Source: JBDKTH01 sp964558295 (lineage in GTDB: Bacteria; Planctomycetota; Planctomycetia; Pirellulales; Thermoguttaceae). Taken from it: 34,452 nucleotides of DNA. Position numbers and translations under genes: made by a program. The notes under the pieces were generated by a model that was not told the DNA's origin, made no database searches, and saw only the letters and a list, made by a program, of their open reading frames with translations. Below, piece after piece: positions 29,751-34,452 of the stretch (position 1 is the stretch's first letter; each line of letters starts with the position of its first letter). The DNA is taken from positions 1-34,452 of the forward strand of contig CAZLDQ010000034.1 in the NCBI GenBank assembly GCA_964558295.1. Reading direction: 5' to 3'.

Positions 29751-30869
29751 ATGCGGATCGTATTGGCAGATAACCAGCAGGAACGGCGCGAGCAAGTGCG
29801 GCGGGTCCTGCTGGGCGAAGGGTTGACCTGTGAGGCGGACGACGCCATCGGCTTCGAGGCCTTGCCGGCCCGACTGGCCGGTGTCAAAGCGGACCTCGTG
29901 CTGGTGGTCACCAACGGGGCCCGCGAGGCGGCCATGGGGGCAATCCGAACCGCCCATTCCGTCTCCAACGCCCCGATCCTGGTCACCGGCGAGAAGGCCA
30001 CCGTGGAACTGGTGCGTGAGGCAATGCGGGCGGGGGCCCGCGAGTTCCTCGACGCTGCCCGCTTCCGCGAAGAGCTGTCGGAAGCCCTGATCAAGATCGA
30101 GGCAGAAGGGAATGTGCCCAACGAACGCGGCACGCTAATCTCCATCTTCTCGCCCAACGGTGGCGTGGGCGTTACGACCACGGCCGTAAATCTGGCCGTG
30201 CGGCTGGGCGGCCGTCAGGCGGACCAGGTCGCCTTGATCGACCTGAAGCCGACGCCCAGCGACCTGGCCTTGATGCTCGACCTGAAGCCGCAGCACACGG
30301 TCGACGACGTCTGCCGCTCGTGGGAACGGCTTGACCGCCGGATGCTCGACGGTGCGATGACCCGCCACAGCTCGGGAATCCATGTGTTGGCCCAGGCTGG
30401 GTATCCGGAAGACGGCAGCCTGCCGGCAAGCACCCTCTCGCGCGACGCCGTGCGCCAACTCTGCTGCCTGACGCGGCGCATGTACCGCTTCGTTGTGTTG
30501 GACTTGGCCCACACGCTGGACGAGGACCAGATCGAGGCGATGCGTCTGTCGAATCTCGTTGGGCTGATCGTCCGGCCCGACGTGCCGGGACTGCGCCGTG
30601 CCCGTTGGGCCCTCGACGCCGCCGCGGCGCTGGGCGTCCAGCGCGACCGCTTCCGGCTCGTGCTCAATCGCTTTGGTCAGCGTGGCCAGGTCGACGTGGC
30701 CAAGGTCGAAGAAATCCTCGGAATCAAGGTCTTCCAGCGGATTCCCGAAGACCACCGGGCGGTCAACAAGGCGGTCAACCGCGGGGTTCCGGTCAGCGAG
30801 CTTTCCAAGTTGTCGCGGATTAGCCGCAGCTTCTCGTCGTTCGCTCGCAGCGTACAGACTTCGTCGTAG
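29751..30869 (+). CDS. cpaE: Pilus localisation ATPase CpaE/TadZ
   Basis: The 372-residue protein has an N-terminal receiver-like domain (about 1-115) without a phospho-acceptor Asp, and a MinD/ParA-like domain (about 128-372). The Walker A region reads SPNGGVGVTTTA (NGGVGVTT at 136-143): both Lys of the ParA consensus KGGxGKTT are replaced, as in many TadZ proteins. Walker B-like LIDLKPTPSDLA and VVLDLAHTLD are present. TadZ places the pilus machine at a cell site. ATG at 29751, seven bases after GAGGTG, is preferred to GTG at 29742. The stop codon abuts tadA. Confidence 0.9.
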   Translation: MRIVLADNQQERREQVRRVLLGEGLTCEADDAIGFEALPARLAGVKADLVLVVTNGAREAAMGAIRTAHSVSNAPILVTGEKATVELVREAMRAGAREFLDAARFREELSEALIKIEAEGNVPNERGTLISIFSPNGGVGVTTTAVNLAVRLGGRQADQVALIDLKPTPSDLALMLDLKPQHTVDDVCRSWERLDRRMLDGAMTRHSSGIHVLAQAGYPEDGSLPASTLSRDAVRQLCCLTRRMYRFVVLDLAHTLDEDQIEAMRLSNLVGLIVRPDVPGLRRARWALDAAAALGVQRDRFRLVLNRFGQRGQVDVAKVEEILGIKVFQRIPEDHRAVNKAVNRGVPVSELSKLSRISRSFSSFARSVQTSS

Positions 30870-30898
30870 TGGTTGATCCTTTTGCGGAGCGTTTCGGG

Positions 30899-32299
30899 AT
30901 GAAAACCAGTCTCTTTCGAACTAGCGCGGAACCTCGTTCTTCGGCCGACACCGAACCGATCGCCGTCGACCGTTTTGAGGCGGAGTTCCAGAAGCTCAAG
31001 ACGCGAATCCACCGCGAACTGATCGACTCGCTCGACCTGTCGCGGATCGGCTCGCTCGACGAAATCCGCCTGCGGGCCCATATCCGCAATCTGGCCGAGG
31101 GGCTCCTGCGCTCGCGTCCCGAGATGCTTTCGAGCATCGACGAGGAGCGGCTGATCGACGAACTGATGGCCGAATCGTTCGGCCTCGGCCCGTTGGAGCC
31201 CTACATGCAGGACCCCGACGTGAGCGACGTGTTGGTCAACGGCCCCAACGAGGTCTACGTGGAGCGCATGGGCCGGCTGCACCAGACCAACACGGTGTTT
31301 GCCGACGACGAGCACCTGATGCAGATCATCCAGCGCGTCGTGGCCCGGGTGGGCCGACGAATCGACGAGCAGTCGCCGATGGTCGACGCCCGGTTGCCCG
31401 ACGGCTCTCGTGTCAACGCGATCATTCCCCCGTTGGCCCTAAACGGTCCGGTGCTCTCGATTCGCCGTTTCGGCCACGAGCCCTTGAAGCTGACCGATCT
31501 GCTCGCGTTCAACTCGATCTGTCCGGAGATGGTCACGCTCCTCAAGGCGGCCATCGAAGCCCGGATCAACCTGATGATCAGCGGCGGGACGGGCGCCGGA
31601 AAGACGACGCTCCTGAACAGCCTGTCGCGTTGCATTCCCAGCGAAGAACGTCTGGTAACCATCGAAGATTCGGCCGAACTGAAGCTCCAGCGCAAGCACG
31701 TCGTGAGCCTGGAAACCCGTTCGCCCAACGCCGAAGGCTTCGGTCAGGTGACACCCCGCGACCTGGTGCGCAACGCCTTGCGTATGCGTCCGGACCGGAT
31801 CATCCTCGGCGAAGTCCGCGGCGGTGAAGCCCTCGATATGCTCCAGGCGATGAACACCGGTCATGAAGGCTCGATGACCACGATCCACGCCAACGACACG
31901 CGCGACGCATTGTCGCGTCTGGAGGTGATGGTGAGCATGGCCGGATTCGATTTGCCGGTGAGCGTCGTGCGCCGCTACATCGGGTCGGCGATCACGCTCG
32001 TCGTCCACCTCGCCCGCCTCAAAGGGGGCGTGCGCCGCGTGATGCGGATCTCGGAAATCACCGGGCTCGACAACGGCGACTACCAGATGCAGGAAATCTT
32101 CGGGTTCCGCCAGTCGGGCGTCGACGAAGACGGCCGGGCCAAGGGCGTTTTCTACGCCACGGGCAATGTGCCCCTGTTCCTGCGACGGTTTGAAGAACTG
32201 GGCATCGAACTCCCCGGCGGCCTCTTCGAAAAACGCACCTTCGGCGCGGCCAAGATGAACAGCACGAACGGTTCGGCACCCCGGGAGGTCGTCTCGTGA
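30899..32299 (+). CDS. tadA: Tad pilus assembly ATPase TadA/CpaF
   Basis: The 466-residue secretion ATPase powers pilus assembly at the inner membrane. An N-terminal helical region (about 20-95) is followed by the core: Walker A GGTGAGKTT (229-237), TIEDSAELKL, the Asp box, and Walker B with RPDRIILGEVRGGEA, then GSMTTIHAND with the catalytic His. Length and order are normal for TadA. ATG at 30899, nine bases after GCGGAG, is preferred to GTG at 30869, which overlaps the cpaE stop. It overlaps tadB by four bases (GTGA). Confidence 0.95.
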   Translation: MKTSLFRTSAEPRSSADTEPIAVDRFEAEFQKLKTRIHRELIDSLDLSRIGSLDEIRLRAHIRNLAEGLLRSRPEMLSSIDEERLIDELMAESFGLGPLEPYMQDPDVSDVLVNGPNEVYVERMGRLHQTNTVFADDEHLMQIIQRVVARVGRRIDEQSPMVDARLPDGSRVNAIIPPLALNGPVLSIRRFGHEPLKLTDLLAFNSICPEMVTLLKAAIEARINLMISGGTGAGKTTLLNSLSRCIPSEERLVTIEDSAELKLQRKHVVSLETRSPNAEGFGQVTPRDLVRNALRMRPDRIILGEVRGGEALDMLQAMNTGHEGSMTTIHANDTRDALSRLEVMVSMAGFDLPVSVVRRYIGSAITLVVHLARLKGGVRRVMRISEITGLDNGDYQMQEIFGFRQSGVDEDGRAKGVFYATGNVPLFLRRFEELGIELPGGLFEKRTFGAAKMNSTNGSAPREVVS

Positions 32300-33225
32300 A
32301 CCCCACCGTATTGGCGCTCCTCGCTTTCGTTACCGCCTCGGCCGTCGCACTGGCCCTGAGCCTGTTGATCCGCGACCTGCGGCGCCCCGACGATTCGCTC
32401 GACCGCCGCCTGGGGCTCGCTCTGGACGTCGATGCACCCCGGCTGATGAGTCTCCCCTCGGAGCGTGAACGCACCGGCCGGCTCGACCGGTATTTCTACG
32501 GCCTGCTCGAACAGTCGGGCTCCCCAATCGACCCGCAAGCGGCCCTGGCCCTTGTGGCCGGACTGGCGATCGTCGGCTGTGCCGTGCCGCTGGTACTGTT
32601 GGACAACATCCTCCTGGCGATCTTCGGCACCTTGCTCGGCGTGGTGCTGCCACTGTTGTGGTGGGAAATCCGCCGCACGCTCCGCTATCGCGCCATGCAA
32701 AAGGGCTTGCCCGAAACGCTCGAACTGATGGCCGACGGGATTCGTGCCGGGCAAACGCTGGAAATGGCCGCCGAAATGGTCGCCCAAGAAGCGCCCAAGC
32801 CGCTGGCCGACGAGTTCCTGCACTGCGTGGCCCAGTTGCGTCTCGGGCATTCGCCCGTGGCCGTACTGGACCGGATGGCCCGCCGCGTGCCGCTTCCCGA
32901 GTTCAAAATTTTCACGACCGCCGTGCTGGTTCATCGCCAGACGGGCGGCAACCTGGCCCTGTTGGCCCAGCGGTTGGCCCAATCGGCCCGCGACCGCAGC
33001 GAACTGCAAGGACACGTCAAGGCCGTCTCGGCTGGCAGCCGGCTGTCGATCCTCGGGCTGACCCTGGGGACCGTGGCGGCAATCGCGTTTCTCGCCTCGC
33101 TGCGTCCGGAATACGTGCTCGTGTTCCGCGACCACGAGTTGGCTCCCATGCTGCTCACCGTGGCGGTCGTGTTGCAACTGACGGGCATCTTCTGGGTGTG
33201 GCGAATCCTCCGCGTCCAGTTTTGA
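32296..33225 (+). CDS. tadB: Tad pilus inner-membrane protein TadB
   Basis: The 309-residue platform protein has an N-terminal helix (about 5-25), a central membrane pair (about 90-125), a T2SSF domain (about 140-270; LPETLELMADGIRAGQTLEMA, and TAVLVHRQTGGNLA) and C-terminal helices (about 250-305). With TadC it forms the inner-membrane platform on which TadA acts. GTG start overlaps the tadA stop, so translation is coupled. A 12-bp hairpin separates it from tadC. Confidence 0.93.
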   Translation: MNPTVLALLAFVTASAVALALSLLIRDLRRPDDSLDRRLGLALDVDAPRLMSLPSERERTGRLDRYFYGLLEQSGSPIDPQAALALVAGLAIVGCAVPLVLLDNILLAIFGTLLGVVLPLLWWEIRRTLRYRAMQKGLPETLELMADGIRAGQTLEMAAEMVAQEAPKPLADEFLHCVAQLRLGHSPVAVLDRMARRVPLPEFKIFTTAVLVHRQTGGNLALLAQRLAQSARDRSELQGHVKAVSAGSRLSILGLTLGTVAAIAFLASLRPEYVLVFRDHELAPMLLTVAVVLQLTGIFWVWRILRVQF

Positions 33226-33251
33226 GAATCCGATGACTGCGTGAGAAAGCC

Positions 33252-33283
33252 GGCTCGGCACGGACCGCGCCCCGTGCCGGGCC
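33252..33283. other. 12-bp hairpin between tadB and tadC
   Basis: GGCTCGGCACGG pairs with CCGTGCCGGGCC (one G-U) around an 8-base loop (ACCGCGCC). No T run follows. It may reduce or protect tadC expression relative to tadB. Confidence 0.7.
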
Positions 33284-33333
33284 CGCATGAACCGCAAACA
33301 ACGCTTCCCTGGTTTTGTAGACGAGCCGCAGGC

Positions 33334-34452
33334 ATGAACGATCTGAACAACCTCCTCCCGATCACCAGCAGCACCGCCTCGACCTTCTGGTCCGCCTGGG
33401 GGCCGTCGATCGCCGTGTTTGCCGTGTCGTCGTTGGTGTTCTACGTCGTGGGCCGATGGGTTACCCGGCGTCCGAAACGGGAAGAGTTGCGGCTCCACGA
33501 GATCAATCCATACGCTGCCGAGGCCGATGACGACGGGCCGTTCGGTCCGCTGACCGAGGCTCTGGCCGCCCAGTTGCCCGAATCGAAAAAAGAGCGGCGC
33601 GACTTCCAATTGCTGTTGCGTCAGGCCGGGCTCTACAGCCCACTGGCACGCAACTCGATTTATGCCGCGCGGTTCGTGTTGCTCTTTGTCCCGCTGGTCA
33701 TTGCCGGCGCGTTCGCCGTGATGGCCGACTCCGAGCAGACGTGGCAGATCCTGTTTGTCGGCGGGATGGCCGCGGCCACGTTGTCGATTCTCCCCCGTCT
33801 TTATGTATTCTTTCGTCGTCGTCGCCGCCTCGCGCGAATCCGCCGCGGACTTCCCGACACGATCGACATGCTCAGCATGTGCACCAGCGGCGGCCTGGGG
33901 TTAAGCGAGAGCCTCGAACACGTGGCCGGCCAGATGGGCGCCTATCCAGAGTTGGCCCAGGAATTGCGTATCCTCAAGCGCCAGGCTGAGGTGAGCAGCC
34001 TCAAGCAGGCCCTGGCCGACTTCACCCAGCGGATCGACCTGCCCGAAGTCCGGCAATTGACCGGGCTGTTGACCCGCGGTACACGGCTGGGCACGCAACT
34101 GGCCGGCTCGCTCAACGAACAGGCCGACCATCTGCGCGTCGCCCGGCGTCAGGCGGCCACCGCCCAGGCCAACAAGACCCCGGTGAAACTGGTCTTCCCA
34201 ATCCTTTTCTGTTTTGCCCCCGCCGCCCTGATTCTCCTGACTGCCCCCGCCATACTTGAACTACGAGACTTCCTCGTGCCGACCAAGCAGACCACGCATG
34301 GCGAAGTCTTCGGGACGGGCCAGATTATCGAGGCAATTCAGAGTCTCGACCAGAGCGTAGCCGTCCCCAGTGTCGGCAGCGCCGCCCCACCCGGCGAACC
34401 CCAGCGCGAACCCCCGCCCCCAAGCCACCTGCCTGGGCCCCGTAGCCCAAGC
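33334..34452 (+). CDS. tadC: Tad pilus inner-membrane protein TadC, 3' end cut by window
   Basis: The frame is open for 373 codons from ATG at 33334 to the last base, without a stop. Features: N-terminal helix (about 18-42), a charged linker, QLLLRQAGLYSP typical of TadB/TadC proteins, a membrane pair (about 112-155), and a T2SSF domain (about 170-300; GLPDTIDMLSMCTSGGLGL, FTQRIDLPEVRQLTGLL, LVFPILFCFAPAALILL). TadC proteins usually end soon after that helix, but here the protein continues for at least 60 residues into a Pro-rich tail (PPGEPQREPPPPS). No clear Shine-Dalgarno site is seen before the ATG. Later tad genes and a secretin would be expected beyond the window. Confidence 0.92.
   Translation, partial: MNDLNNLLPITSSTASTFWSAWGPSIAVFAVSSLVFYVVGRWVTRRPKREELRLHEINPYAAEADDDGPFGPLTEALAAQLPESKKERRDFQLLLRQAGLYSPLARNSIYAARFVLLFVPLVIAGAFAVMADSEQTWQILFVGGMAAATLSILPRLYVFFRRRRRLARIRRGLPDTIDMLSMCTSGGLGLSESLEHVAGQMGAYPELAQELRILKRQAEVSSLKQALADFTQRIDLPEVRQLTGLLTRGTRLGTQLAGSLNEQADHLRVARRQAATAQANKTPVKLVFPILFCFAPAALILLTAPAILELRDFLVPTKQTTHGEVFGTGQIIEAIQSLDQSVAVPSVGSAAPPGEPQREPPPPSHLPGPRSPS

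Overview
The window is GC-rich bacterial chromosome, almost certainly from a planctomycete of the Pirellulales type. Evidence: a small secreted protein full of Tyr, His and Pro (19146-19679) of a kind I know only from this group, a PEP-CTERM protein, unusual domain fusions in housekeeping enzymes, frequent GTG/TTG starts with weak Shine-Dalgarno sites, and spacers filled with short degenerate repeats. No rRNA, tRNA, CRISPR array, transposase or phage gene was seen.

Left part (1-10.2 kb, mostly + strand): a single-domain response regulator, a secreted thioredoxin-fold protein, a ROK sugar kinase fused to an Mth938-like domain, a small membrane protein, a secreted alpha/beta-hydrolase, then a B12-binding radical SAM protein run together with a histidine kinase and an OmpR-type regulator. 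A TetR regulator and a Tat-exported TIM-barrel protein are divergent from each other; the latter ends in a clear intrinsic terminator.

Middle part (10.2-19.7 kb, all - strand): a one-carbon block encoding formate-tetrahydrofolate ligase, a pterin-binding methyltransferase, a MetF-MetV type methylenetetrahydrofolate reductase and a corrinoid protein. Together they resemble the methyl branch of the Wood-Ljungdahl pathway or a demethylation module. Upstream lie lgt, panC and folK. Lgt carries two inserted PDZ-like domains and an apparent duplication of its first membrane unit; FolK is fused to a deoxynucleoside-kinase-like domain.

Right part (20.4 kb to the end, all + strand): a sigma-54 activator with a degenerate receiver domain, a polytopic membrane protein, a PEP-CTERM protein, then a Tad/Flp pilus locus. 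That locus has five tandem Flp-like pilin genes, a prepilin peptidase (tadV), cpaB, cpaE/tadZ, tadA, tadB and tadC (cut by the window end). No secretin gene lies among them. I see two good sigma-54 promoters, one before the first pilin gene and one before cpaB, which suggests that sigma-54 controls the pilus and that the nearby activator is a candidate regulator. Pilin genes 2 and 3 share a perfect 221-bp block flanked by diverged sequence, the pattern expected from gene conversion. Strong hairpins sit between several cistrons.

Most interesting items: the mosaic pilin array with its sigma-54 promoters, the PDZ-carrying Lgt, the ROK-Mth938 and HPPK-kinase fusions, and the corrinoid one-carbon cluster.
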